Assembly: GCA_022818135.1 (NCBI GenBank)
Contig: JAFMSR010000003.1
Location: forward strand, 33,875,494 to 33,939,493
Direction of reading: 5' to 3'
DNA: 64,000 bases
Origin: Saxidomus purpurata
Taxonomy: Eukaryota > Mollusca > Bivalvia > Venerida > Veneridae
Both the position numbers and the translations under genes were made by a program. Positions 1-20,092 of the stretch are shown piece after piece (within the stretch, counting starts at the first letter, position 1; each line of letters opens with the position of its first letter). Below the pieces are notes generated by a model. The model was not told where the DNA came from, ran no database searches, and worked only from the letters and a program-made list of their open reading frames with translations.

Positions 1-839
1 TCTATAATGGTGCATGTATAGATTATATATGTTATAAGTTTATTATGAATTATTAATAATATTTCATACTGAAAATATATTTAATATAAATAATCTTGCA
101 GCTGAAGTCTGAACAAATTAGATGAGCAAACACCGAGCATGAACCATCATCTGATCATTTTATATTTAAAATATTTTTTTTTATATAACTAGATCATATT
201 CATACTTTATATAAATTCGTGTTTGTTCTAAATATGTGATATAATATGAGTAGACATTCTTATACAATTTTACGCAATCAATTCAATGTGCCGAAAGTTG
301 ATACTCGTGTTCGTAGACTACCAGAAACATCGAACATGAATCATTATTATAATATTAATGAATGAAAGATAAGATAAGTTTTATTTTCAGTCGGCAAAAG
401 TAATAAATGTGCAAATCTGATACCACCTGTTAACAATGCGCGGGAGATTCATGTTTTTTGACGGAGATGAAAGCACAAAATGACATGAACATTTACAATG
501 GCAACGATATTTTGCTATCGAATTAAAATGAATTAATATATACTCTATAATGTTAAAATTATTATGAGAGCCATGTCATCGATGAACAAGTAATAGCAAC
601 TATTTTGTTTAATTCAATTATCCACTTAAATTTTAGCGCAAATTGAATTATAGTACGTTTCTTAATCAGACACATGTCCTTCATGTCTATGTAGACCCAT
701 AACAGTGAACTGATGAAACTTATGCAGAACGGTATGTTTGGTGCTGTTTTTGCCGGTTTGGGTAATTTTCATAATTAAAAAATAAATTTCAATCTATATT
801 TTGAATGCATACATTTGTATTGCAAGTAGAAATTAGCAA
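1..839. other. Intergenic, no gene seen
   Basis: AT-rich sequence upstream of the VBP1 gene. I see no open frame with coding character, no RNA gene and no obvious repeat. Distal regulatory DNA cannot be excluded. Confidence 0.6.
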
Positions 840-1320
840 AAAGCAATTAGCAAAAAGGAATTAGCAAGTGGCAATTAGAAAATGATAATTGGCAATGAGA
901 AAATGGCAAGTAGCAAGTGGCAATAAGCAAATGCCAATTGGCAATTATCAAGTGACATGTACCAAGTAGCAGTTAGCAAGTGGCATGTAGCAATAAGAAA
1001 ATGGCAGGTGGCAATTAGCAAGTGTCCCAATTGGCAAATGGCAAGTGGCAATTAGCAAGTGGCATGTCCCAACTAGCAATAAGCAAGTGGCAATAATCAA
1101 GTGGCATATCCCAAGTAGCAACTAAGTATAAGCAAGTTAGCAAGTGGCATGTATCAACTAGCAATTAGCAAGTGGCAAGTGACAATAAGCAAGTGGCAAG
1201 TGACAATTAGCAACTAGCATTATGCAATACGTAAGTCGCAAATAACAGGTGGCATGTCCAAACCTGCAATCAAGCAAGTGGCAAGTAGCAATTAGCAAGT
1301 GGCATGTCCCAACCAGCATT
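840..1320. repeat. Degenerate minisatellite in the VBP1 promoter region
   Basis: Direct repeats of short blocks such as AATTAGCAAGTGGC, CAATAAGCAAGTGGC and AAGTGGCATGTCCCAA, in irregular order with a basic step of about 14 bases. The array ends about 60 bases before the VBP1 start codon, so it occupies the expected proximal promoter and 5' UTR area. A 40-base piece of the same array recurs alone at about 2772-2813 in intron 1. Confidence 0.85.
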
Positions 1321-1379
1321 CCATAAGAGGGTGTTCTTTCCTGTGAATTTTAGACGTTGGGTTCGAAGCAGCCATCAAA

Positions 1380-9252
<7,873 letters not shown>

Positions 9253-9388
9253 CGAAATATAAGATTGTACTCGTCAGGTTGTACATAGCATCTGAACAAC
9301 TCCGACTCACTGACTTTCAACTGTAATGACCATAAGCTCTAGACATGGACTTAAATGTCTGGGAACATGGATTATCCTGGGGTCCAAG

Positions 9389-9394
9389 AATAAA
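9389..9394 (+). terminator. Candidate VBP1 polyadenylation signal
   Basis: AATAAA 137 bases after the VBP1 stop codon and the first such hexamer downstream of it. No transcript evidence. Confidence 0.4.
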
Positions 9395-12300
9395 GACGTT
9401 TATGGACTTCCATAATCTATGGACAGTCAACAATAACTCAGATCATCTCGTATAGTAGTCAGAGCTGATGTGTGTTCCTGCGCTACCATTTATTTAAGCT
9501 CTGTATTACATTATTTTAGCATGTGCTTTTGAAATAAGGCCAAATCTTTCTTCCTAACATAACCCAACAAAGTGATAACACAACATGTTTAAACATTGAT
9601 AATTGTAATCCAGCACTCATTACTATTACTATTTATCAATTATTTTCATAGTATTTGAGCAAACTTTTTCAGGGAATTTCAGTATTTGCAAATAGCTTCA
9701 GTAGATCTACATTCTAAAAAAAAAAAAATGTTTTCTTGAAACCTGAAAGTACGATCACCTGAACCTTTAACCCCAATCTGTTACATCAGTTGTGAAAATA
9801 ATTTGGTTCAAAATAATAACATGGTTTCAGATCTTGTTTTAGATGTAGGATTATACATGTATTACATGTATTATTTCTGATTCACTTATCTGTAGAAAAT
9901 AATGCTACTTTAACAATTTGTCAAGGCCTAATTTCAAAGGTAATTAAAGAAAATGTTTGCTTTATGCCTTGCTCTATATTTATGTTATCCATAGTATATA
10001 ATGAAATTCATCTGTTCCCTCAATTTATTGTCTAACACTGAATTGAATTTACGTACCTTTATGCTATTTGAAGTAGATTTACATATAGGAGTGGTAAAAA
10101 GTGCTTGAAGAAAAGGACAGAAGGTAAAATAAAAACATGTCCATTTCATGCCACGTCAAGTGTGGCTTTTTATAATAAAAACTGTGATATTTAGCCCAAG
10201 ATCTACCATGTGGTTGGATCTGATGTCTCTTGTAGTAAAATGCAGGTACTTTTTAAGAGGCATAATATTATAGCAGCATAAAGAATTCTAGAGTTTAGTA
10301 CTATGTATTCAAATGAGAGAACCAAAATATTAAAAATGAACAGTACCAGAAATTGAAATGTGTTTTCTCGTATATTTCAAGGTCAGTGTTAATTTACTTT
10401 GCAGTAGATGAGGGTATGAAATTTCTTGTATGGTTTTATTGCAGCAAGTGAGATTTGAAAAAAGACGATGAAATTGAAAAACCTTACTCTGTGACAAAAT
10501 GAAGGTGTAATAAAAAATTGCTTGTTTGTTGTTTGCTTGTCAAATGTACTTTTGCTCACATAAATGATTGCTTTTAAGAGACATTATTATGTATAAAATA
10601 GGAATTTTGCATGTGAACCCAGTTTGTGTTTGTAAATGATTATATTAACCACTACCATCACTCAAAATACTACTAAGAAGTAGTTTTTCAAGAAAACTTA
10701 GTAGTTTTCCCACTCTTTTGTGTTCCTTAACAACTGTCACTCAGGGACAGTACTGTATCCAGCAGTGTTGTAAATTCCTGAAATGTTGGTGCAGTTGATA
10801 GATTCTTACTGTAGTGTTCAGATGCTCATAGCCACTTATATTTGACATGCTTTTTCTATGGTAGATAGTGGAAAGGAAGAAAGTTCAGACTCGCTTTTGA
10901 ACAATATTCATGAAGATAAGGTATAGCTGTAAATGTTAGAAGTTTTTCCATTATGCAGTATGTTGTTTAGTTTGTGTAATGTTACATTACATATATATTG
11001 TTCTGACAAATATAGAGATTCTCTATAATCGGCTTCATCATAGATTAGTCATCGAACGGCTAAAATTTGCTTGCAGTCTGATATTTGTCCTATTTAAAGA
11101 GGATCGCTACAGTTTCATCATTTTTTTCAAGCAATGAAAATTTTATAAAATTTGGTTTGTTGTTAGGGCAATACCTGATATATCAGAATATAAAATAAAA
11201 AAGGTAGGTCACCAGCCTTATTTATAAGTAATGGGCACTTTTTGAAGTATACCCCCGAAACCAGTGAAAATGACCTATCTCATGTTTATCAATAATAAAA
11301 CTAAAAATTTGGCAACTCACGATTGTGTTTTATTTAAGATGTTAAGCAATTGATCCTACTTCACGAAACTACATGATTTGAGATTTAAAAATGTATTCAC
11401 ACTGAAAATATACCAAAAAGACAAACTAGTTTCTGTAAAAAAAAAAATATGAAAATTTATAGTCATTTGTCAAAGTTTGTTTTCTTAATGTTCAAGCAAT
11501 GAGAATTTCTTAATTTTTTGCAGAAGAATTGTTGGAACATCACTTTCTTGAAAACTGATTTAAAAATCATAGGTCACCAGCCTTGTTATTATGAAAAATG
11601 AGCTGTTGTCTTGGGTGGGAGGGAGGTGTTGGAGGGGAGGCCATGTGTATATTGCCACTGACGTAATACATATAGCTGAATGAAACTTTAACTGAACAAA
11701 TTGTGCGTAGTAAAACACATACAAATAATATGTTGCAAAAATGTATCCTTCTGAAAGCACTTAACACAGTTTAAAAGTCAACCTTTGCTTTGGTGCTTTT
11801 AAAGGGGGGTAATAAATTTTTTTGATATACTGATTTTTTTGCTATAGTTACATGTATTAAATATGTTATAGTGATATAACTGCTCAAAATACTCCCTTTT
11901 GTATGATTTAAAAAAAAGTAATTGTGACTTTTAATTAAACAACAATAAATATAAAAGTAGTTTATATATTATCCAAGAATGGAACTGTAGTGATCGTTTT
12001 TAAAGCATACAGTTTCATGATACATATAAGTTTTACAAATGTTAGTCCACTGTTGGTTAACTTGGGTTCAATTAAGTACTGTTATCAATGACTATAAGTT
12101 GCTATTTTAGACGTTTAAACATTTTATGCAAACAAATCGGATTTGAGTGCCAACTGATTAAAAGCGCTAACAGTATTGCGAAATATTACAATTTATATGA
12201 CAAGTAAAATGACAAGGGGGATAATTCATATTAAATCAGCTACTTTTATTGTAAGCTTTATTCAACCTTACCTCTTCTTGACCAGTGTAGACTCTCTTCA

Positions 12301-13394
12301 AATGTTTGCACCTCTTTATGAGTTGTACTATGGTTGTGTCTGATTTTTCTTCAGGACATTTGCACACACATCTTTACTATCTTATTAAAAAGCAAATTAA
12401 AGCACCCAAACCAGTCCATCCATTGTAAAGTTATAAGACAAGGCAAATGAAGTTTTGTGCTACATACTTATATGTCTGACCTTGGGGTAGTGTGCTGCGC
12501 TTTGTTTTGGGGCATTTCCTGCAGGATTCCCAAGTTCAAGCTGAATTATGTGCAATTTTCTGAATCACCAATCAAGTAATTAACTTTTCACTGCAAACAT
12601 GTCTGTAAGTCTTTGATAATTAAAAAATATACAGAAGTGACAACCCAGTGTTTTGTTATCTTTAGAACAAAAATTAAACCCTTAAAAGGTATGCTAGAAC
12701 AACATGTTTCAACTTGTGCCACTGTATTGACTCGTAGTCTACATACATGATAATTTTCATTGACCTCTTTGAACCATAAACGGAATTGCCCAAATATAAA
12801 GATTGACAAGTGGGTTTCAGAAAAGCAGGGATCAGGATGATAAACACTGATCCAAGATTTTCAGTCATTGCAAATGTGGCAAGTGGGGGGAATTTTCAAT
12901 TCCGCTTGATTAAGTTCTTTTAAGGATGGTACACAATGCTACAATTTTAACATTTTTCGGACAGATTTATTTCTTCAGCAATATGCCTTGTTCATCCGTT
13001 TTCATCCACTGTGTGTTTTAGATGTATCATGTTTGGTAGAAAATAAGCATGAAATACATGCCACCGTGTAAACCTTTCATCTCCGATAAATGTCTTTAAG
13101 AAAACAAAGAAGTCCTGATGTTATACTGACCGGCAAAAAGAAACGCAACTTTACCATAGTCGTGGTAGGTAGGTAGTAAGAGATGGCCATTACATCACAA
13201 ACTGAACAGCCCACAGCTGAACGATTTAAGTTACGGTTATTTTATGTAGATGTAGCCTCCTATTGAACGTTCACGTGCGTTTAATTTTTCTTTGAATTAA
13301 AAAGAATTGAAAAAGCTTCGTTTCTCTTGCCTTGAGTATATAACTTGAATGGTGTGATATACTACACACTCATCACATGGAACGAAATGTTACA

Positions 13395-13640
13395 TACAAG
13401 ACTCTGGTCCGAAACTCAGTGGTCAAGGTCACACATGGATATTAATGATAAAACATGGACACTTGCGACCTTGTCCGGACTGTAGCTTCCTCGTGCATTG
13501 AAATATTTTTAATTGACTTCGGCACAAGTTTTCATCACAATGAGACGATGTGTTGCCTACAAACGTCTATCACCTTTGATACAGTTGGGAGCTCGACCGG
13601 TTGCCTATTGGTTTCTAGCCTGTTTATAAAATACGCCTAC
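13395..13640 (+). repeat. Decayed dispersed repeat, related to 5820-6110
   Basis: Shares GTCAAGGTCACACATGGA and a GGCACAAG-GTTCATCACAATGAGACGA-like block with the copy at 5820-6110 and with the element at 47165-47503. Borders unclear. Confidence 0.4.
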
Positions 13641-15462
13641 TTGAACACGCACATGATAGCAAATCAGGCGGTTCTGATGCAATTGACATACACTAGTGTA
13701 CGCAAAAATCATTAAATTTTCATGGAGTCATCGTCAACAGGGACTTTAAAGGTAATCATGCTTACACTGATTTTGAAAATATGTACTTCGTACGTTTTCG
13801 TCAATGAAACGAACACGGTATTCAAATTATTATGTACCGTAACACAGTAGTTTTGATGAAGTTCAAATAATTCAGGTAGAAACTTTCTTTCTACTAACAG
13901 CGACTTTCCGCTAAATACTTGTTTTTCCCCGTAAGAAGTGCAAACACAGACATATAATATTCACAATGATAAAACAATAGATAATGCGAAAACATGAGAA
14001 AGTCTTTATTTGCAGATTATAGTCCATTGAACTAACAGAGAATACATATTTATATATGCATGCTAAATAGACTGCGAGTTTTATTCGTCATAGAATGTTT
14101 AACATGCATGTATGGTAATACATGTACATTAATATTTCAGGATGCAGTGATGATGTATGTATCTCGATCTCTATGTCGCTGCTTAAACATATAATGCTAA
14201 AGGTACTTAATTCACAGAGAGATACATCTATGAGAGAATAAGTTCAAAGACGTTAATCATCCAGTCTTATCTCTATCACCGCCTATTACCGTATCAGTTC
14301 TGGGAGTTCAACTATTTTACTTGGCATCATTTCTACCGATAATCAGCCCTTTTCTAAGTCACCAAGTGATACATTTTCTTGCATTGCGAGTAAAAGCCAA
14401 ATTATCTGATTTTGACGAACATTTACAATATATTTTAGCCAAGGACAAAGATCAGATGGGGGACATTAAGTAGCAATTCAATATATAGGAAGAACCATAA
14501 CTCCAGCTATACCCAATTTTAATTTCTTCCTTTGTTTCTTTTCTTTTGAAATTTTCTCTTTTAATTTCATGTAATGCTTGTAAGGGAAACACCAATCAGT
14601 TTAATGGTACAGGAATAAATAAGTACACGCAAAGCGACATACTTCCCAGCGCAATTTCATATGGTCGGAGGGTTTCTAATGTTTACATGTGTGTTGATAG
14701 TCGAAAATGTATAATACGTTTGTCACAAGTTGTGGAACGCGATTGACCTTTGTATTGCTTTCAAATAAAAACAAGACAAATTTTGATGCAAAGCATCAAA
14801 GGCGCTGCGCATGTTTTTGAAACATGATTTAAAGGAATCAGTGTCATTTTAGAATATCAGTAAACAACCTATCAACGGGAAAAACCAAATACATTATGTT
14901 ATTTGTAACGTTATCATAATAAGAAAAAAAACACATTTACTACAGTTTAACCAAAAAAAAACGAATCATAAAACAACCTTCCGTATAACGGTACGATGAC
15001 GCCCATTAAACAAGGCTACAGCTCGTGGTCAGTAGACGCTTTTCGACGCAGACGAAACCCACGTGATTTATTTTGTCTTTACTATTGGTCAGTTGTTAGC
15101 GATGCTTTACATAACTTTCATTGAGACCCCATGTATCGCATAGTTAGGTGAACGGTCTTATTTATAATGCCTACATTTTACTTTAGTATGTAGTAATTAA
15201 AATGGGTTTTCATTAATTATTCACGTTGACAACATATGTATTTAAACTTCAAAATGTTTAGAGAAAGCAAAACAACTATCGAGACGTTTTTTCTGAACTT
15301 TGATGAATCTGGCCGTAGGGTCCGTAAACAAAGCAAAAAAAAACCGTAACCTTCAAGTTTGTGGAAAAGTTATTAAATATCCTAGAATATGTCAAAAGTT
15401 TTGAATTAACGGTCGAAGACGTATGCATCTGGTATAGTATTGTTTGTAATCAGTTAATACTA

Positions 15463-15472
15463 TTTATTTATT
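15463..15472 (-). terminator. Candidate BTBD polyadenylation signals
   Basis: Two overlapping AATAAA hexamers on the minus strand, about 650 bases after the BTBD stop codon. Position is plausible for a 3' UTR end; no other support. Confidence 0.25.
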
Positions 15473-16121
15473 CATTATAGGGAGTTTGTTCAAACATAAT
15501 ACGTAGTTTTTAATTACAATAATAATGTTGGCTGCTCCCTATTCGATTATGCAACCCCATGGTACAAAATTAAAACCTATTCAATACTGGCACTGTGCTT
15601 CCGCACAGCGCCAATAAATGAATAGCTTACCAATGTTTCAGTCACTTACCAATGGAAGGAGACCCAAATGTGCAGAAAAAAATGCTATCGGTTTAAAGCT
15701 ACATTTAGACTTAAAATGGTAACAATACACCTGTTTCTTGCAGCAAGAGGGAGATCAATTGAGTAACACAAGTTATCCGGACAAGTTTACACATATACCG
15801 TTTAATTGACATTCACTGCAAGGCACCTAAGCGATATGACCTAAAAAGTAAATTCAACAATATAAAACATAAAGTACATGTGTACATGCATCAACATATT
15901 AAATTGTTAATTTGGGTACAATTTACATAAGGCAACGTAGGTATGACGTAAGAAATAACGTTTCCAAATATGCATTTGCAGACGTTTGTTTTGTTCTTTT
16001 CATTATCCAGTAGTTTTAGATCTTAAGTTCTTTGATGCCCTTTTCGTGTATGGATTAAAGCTATATATATAACGTATGAAAATACACTGTAGACGCGATT
16101 AAAATTTCCAACTACTTTCAG

Positions 16122-18134
16122 TTATTCCGTTCTGTTAAAAAGTAGTGACGGTATTTGTCCAACATTGACGTCAGTTCTGTTATCACTGCGGCTGCTGTTG
16201 CTGAACTCAAACGTGACGCCGTCGGCGACTTGAAGGGTCGAACCGTCCACTCCTTTATTAGTAGGACTACCTTTCATCACCACCGCTACCGTGAAGACAC
16301 GTCGAGGAGGTACACGGATCGGTCTGGCGTACATTACTTCATACGCGCGTCTTAGAGTATCTGTTGTAACCCGGGCCTCATTTCTGCGAACCTCGTTTTG
16401 CAGATCGTCATAAAGATATATTTCAATTTTGTAAGTTTCAGCTCCTTTGGCTGCCCCGAATATCTCAACTCCATAAAGCACGATAGGACTTGAACATGTG
16501 AAAGATATTGCGTCGGGAAGACCAATCTGTCTCCACTCGCCGTCATACGTTCGAAACCGCGGGACACGTGACATGTTCGGGCTCTTTGGATACGGCAATG
16601 GACTGATCGGCTTTACCTCGGCCCGCCTCCTTGGTGTCACTTCTAAAGTAAGCAGACTATCCGCTACTTGCCGCTTGCTTTGACTTGGTTTCTTCTCAGT
16701 GAATGGACGTTTGGTTTTCAACCTGTTCCTCTCGTTCCTGTCGAACAGTTTGGTCATTTTTCGTTCCTCGCCATGGAAATACTGGAATACTGACACAGCT
16801 TCGTCATGTGATAAAATATCTCGAAACGAGACTCTCTGGGTGAAATAGATCACGTCCATTGTCGGGAACCTTATAAAATATAGCAACGGCCCCAAAACTT
16901 CACGACGATTTATGTCGGTTGATGATTTCTTTTGTCGCCTGCATTCGTTGGTAGACCAAAGAACCATTGCTTCAAATATAAGTTCTTCCTCCGCTTTGAG
17001 TTGGTCCGAACGAATGACTGAAGCAACGCATTCCCGACATAGCTCGTTGAAAGCGTGTGTTCTCAAAACCTCCGCACCGTTAATAAGTACATAATTCAGA
17101 CATTTGTCCAACAGATTAGTTTCGTTGTAAATATGAGCTTGTTCCATGATTTTACATACATTACTAACGGACATCCCGTTTTCGAGAAAGCTAAAGCATA
17201 GATCGGTCAGTCCCCTAATTTGAAGTCGTCTGGCTGCATACAGTAGTGACGTCACGTTGTCGGCATGAAGATTTATGCTTTCCGCGTAAAAGTACCTGGA
17301 AGAAATGAAAAGACAGTTGTAAACGTTAGAGGAATTCTCTTGAGATTCCTGTGTGCGGTTACGTTTGTCATATACAGTCGCAGATGTACATTGAAGAGTG
17401 TTTGAATCTAAAGGGAGAAAAAGTATGAACAAATTATTGCTAGAATGTAGATATTTTCTATTAAGACCTAACGAAAGCATGTTTACTCACGCGAGAACGT
17501 CTCTGAATGTCTCCACTTTGATGTCTGGGACATTTACCGCAATATTTGGGTTATCAACGTGATCTTTCAATGCTCGCAACATTACCGGACTTCTTGACAT
17601 CATGACGTACTTGTGCGCGCGCACTTCGTCCTGGTCGTCACCAAGCAGGAAAATGACGTCTGTCGCAATTTCATTGCGGAGCATATAGATGTTAGCTTCT
17701 AAAAGCGATTTTCCTACTTGCCAGTCATCCTGTCGGATTGAAATAAAAGCTTATAGAGATATGATATGATATTTTCGCTACGCCAAATTCACCACACATT
17801 GAATGCATGTGTTAATCATCAATAAGGATACTGTCATGACCCTTAAAGAGGGCTTAAATTTATAACAATGTGAACATAAGTACCTCAACTCTTTTCAAAT
17901 GATATGAAATATAATGATTATAGTTATAAGTTAATCGCAGTTACAGTTGTTTCATGCACACCCTCTTTAACTAGTTAAGAGTACATGTATTTTAAATCAT
18001 AAACATTTGAAATTGAAAAAAAAAGAAGACTGACATAATTAAACTCTACGGAATAGAAACTGCAATGTGTATGATAGCTGGACAACGAAATCTAAAAGCG
18101 TTCAAACTACATGTACTGCTTAAAAACTTACCAT
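16122..18134 (-). CDS. BTB-BACK-PHR protein, BTBD3/BTBD6 type
   Basis: Probable substrate adaptor for a Cullin-3 ubiquitin ligase, by family. Exons on the minus strand: 18134-18132 (only the ATG), 17729-17491, 17295-16122; 1416 nt, 471 aa. Both introns have GT-AG ends (18131-17730 and 17490-17296), and phases agree. It opens MDDWQVGKSLLEANIYMLRN, matching the NWQ...N..ML.NE start of the family. The BTB domain is about residues 20-115 (NEIATDVIFLLG, AHKYVMM, NVPDI, FRDVLAYFYAESINL). BACK is about 120-230 (LLDKCLNYV, EELIFEAMVLWS, EVLGPLLYFIRFPTM). A basic linker (about 255-300) leads to a C-terminal PHR domain, about 320-471 (WRQIGLPDAISFTC, VLYGVEIFGAAKG, GQIPSLLF). Domain order and length fit the family. 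The two upstream introns are short compared with WDCP. I cannot separate BTBD1, 2, 3 and 6 by eye; BTBD6-like is the best fit. Confidence 0.93.
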
Positions 18135-18171
18135 TTTTTCGGCTCCTTCCAGCGTTCGTATTCATTACATA
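18132..18171 (-). promoter_or_regulatory. Upstream ORFs in the BTBD leader
   Basis: On the minus strand the leader just before the start codon reads ATGTAATGAATACG. It holds a start-stop pair (ATG TAA) and then an ATG opening an 11-codon frame in the first exon. After splicing, that frame gains one more codon and stops at TGA inside ATGGATGAC, overlapping the main start. Such ORFs usually lower or condition translation of the main ORF. The effect here is inference. Confidence 0.5.
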
Positions 18172-18180
18172 GTGACGAGT

Positions 18181-19389
18181 ATCTTTGTACATGCAGCATT
18201 CAAAACCCTCAACATTCTACGGATTTTGTTAAAGCACCAATCATTTCTAACGATATATACACAGATTCCACTTAAGCTACTTTAAATCTATTTATTTTCT
18301 CTCCCACTATAAAGTTTAATCATACAAGAATGATGTAATTTCATTAGTTGTTTGCTATGCATCTAACTAGCATTTATGGGATAGCGTTTTAGAATTGAGT
18401 GAAAGCATCATTGATTACTCCCATCGATTTGTCTATCATCGCATTTAAAACGGATATGGATTCAAAATGACAATAATCTAATAGAGGGGAAAACTCGGAT
18501 GAATCGAATCTATCGCAAACTTTAGTTATATTGAATTTTTACTCCAGTGAATCTAAAAAGGCCAGTGTCCGGACTTTATTTATTCAATCATTTATTTATT
18601 TGTTTATATATTTATTTGATTTGATTTTTTTTGTAGTGACCATAGTGACCAGAAAGCCTGATATTCCAAATTGTATATAACAACAGTTATATTGTGCTTA
18701 ATCTATAACCTCAACAGTAACGTTTAGTTTAGTTCAACCATATTAGACTACCAGCATTACAATGTCTAGACCTATAAAGCAAATGGTAAGTTCTACCAAA
18801 AAAAGTAAGCGTCCTCTCGGCATCAATGACAAGTTATGCTACATACAACTTCGTATGAAAGCTATGTACTGTACGTAAAGCAGGGCAGTCTGAGCGGGGA
18901 AATCGATGCTTCTTTGAAAGAAGCCAAGAATATCTGATCTGTATTTATGACTGTGACAGAAAAAAGCAACATCAGATGCTATTTTTTCAATCTGATCTCA
19001 CAGCTGCTGCTATGTAGGAAAATTCAACAGATGAATGCTTTTACGTGCTAATAAATGCAATATCCGTATTAAAACACAGTAAAAGGTATTTTTTAATACA
19101 GTCATGTACAACAAAACAAAGAAATCACTGTTTTCTCCACAAGAACCCCAAAACAAATTCCTTAAAAGTGAAAGAGTATTCATATAAAATTTTGCAGGAG
19201 AAAAGAGTGGGCTGCTGAGACATTTTTCTAACTTCTGTTTCATTTTATCAAGAAAAATATCCGTTCGTTTTACCGTAACATCCTACTTAATCATAAATGT
19301 TCTATATTTTGTGATAAAGTAATGTTCACTCAGTGTTTTGGTAAGTTTAACCAGAGACTTTCAACTAGGATTTGAACGATCGTTGACCT
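18181..19389. other. Shared upstream region of BTBD (minus) and WDCP (plus)
   Basis: About 1.2 kb between the BTBD first exon and the candidate WDCP first exon. AT-rich, with no clear TATA element or CpG cluster that I can defend. It could serve as a divergent promoter. The small open frame at 19010-19243 (minus) has no coding features. Confidence 0.4.
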
Positions 19390-19440
19390 TCGGGGAAATG
19401 TGCGGGTGCGCATGCTGGCATACTACATACTGCAGGAGAG
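19390..19440 (+). other. Candidate non-coding first exon of WDCP
   Basis: The sequence before 19441 is GC-richer than its surroundings and ends CAGGAGAG|GTAAGTTTT, a strong splice donor. A matching acceptor, TTATATCCAG, ends at 20084, eight bases before the WDCP start codon. The left limit is unknown. Transcript data are needed to confirm it. Confidence 0.5.
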
Positions 19441-19569
19441 GTAAGTTTTTATTTGAATCATAAAATGATTATTCTTAACTAAAGTAATTCGTATCCTTTA
19501 CTCCGTTTTAACAATTGAGTGAACAATAAGACACAGTGTTTCTCAATCTGATTAAAATCATCCCCTGAA

Positions 19570-19666
19570 AAACACTACCGTCTATGAGAAGATCGTGAAC
19601 TTTAGTCAGATTTGCAGTGCTGCAATCTGACTAAAGTTCACGATCTTCTCATAGACTGCAGTGTTT
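19570..19666. repeat. Near-perfect 97-bp palindrome
   Basis: Two arms of about 48 bases meet at a 2-base centre near 19618-19619. Only two mismatches near the outer end and one extra T near the centre break the symmetry. Arms contain TCTATGAGAAGATCGTGAAC and its reverse complement. It lies in the putative 5' UTR intron of WDCP, 427 bases before the start codon. Confidence 0.9.
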
Positions 19667-20092
19667 CTAAGATGCCATCCACTTTCAACTGAATACATTT
19701 TTGTTTGTGGACAAGCCTAACTTACCAATTATTGTCTATTAAAGAGTATTAAAAAGTAGGCCTACTTGAAAACTGAAATTGCTGCTTTTGATTTACATCC
19801 AACAAGGCTAATCAGATACCTAATGAATGCTCTTTTGTGAAATTTACTACGCTTTGTTCCCCCAACAGCTCCAGATTTTTCTATGAGCCGAGGACCGTAC
19901 CCGTAGGTCCGTGCTCGTACACAGGGGCACGGACATATTCCATGTAAGAAATGGTTGGATGACTTACTTCCCTTTATTCTATATTTCAATTTGTAATGTG
20001 ACTCGGAGTTGTGTAGCCGCTTAGAAGAACTTTTTTTATTTTTAAACTGTAAATATTTTATATCGGTGTGTATTTTATATCCAGACGATATA

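Larger units (their letters stand above)
9253..16121. other. Intergenic between the tail-to-tail VBP1 and BTBD genes
   Basis: Mostly AT-rich unique sequence. I see a diverged direct duplication (about 11090-11240 and 11480-11600, sharing AGGTCACCAGCCTT and CAAGCAATGA) and a decayed dispersed repeat at about 13395-13640. The open frames here (for example 13455-13715 and 14546-14746) lack splice context and any recognisable motif. Confidence 0.6.

Noticed and set aside
13125..13160. GGCAAAAAGAAACGCAACTT as a mobile element end
   Set aside because: The string looks familiar from marine invertebrate repeats, but I cannot find a matching inverted end nearby, so no element is called.
16155..17094. 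Plus-strand frames opposite the BTBD gene
   Set aside because: Shadows of the minus-strand coding sequence; no splice or domain support.
17296..17480. Start of the BTBD protein at the ATG near 17480
   Set aside because: This reads through an intron. The join 17491 to 17295 restores the conserved BTB sequence VLAYFYAESINL, and the ATG at 17480 lies inside the intron.
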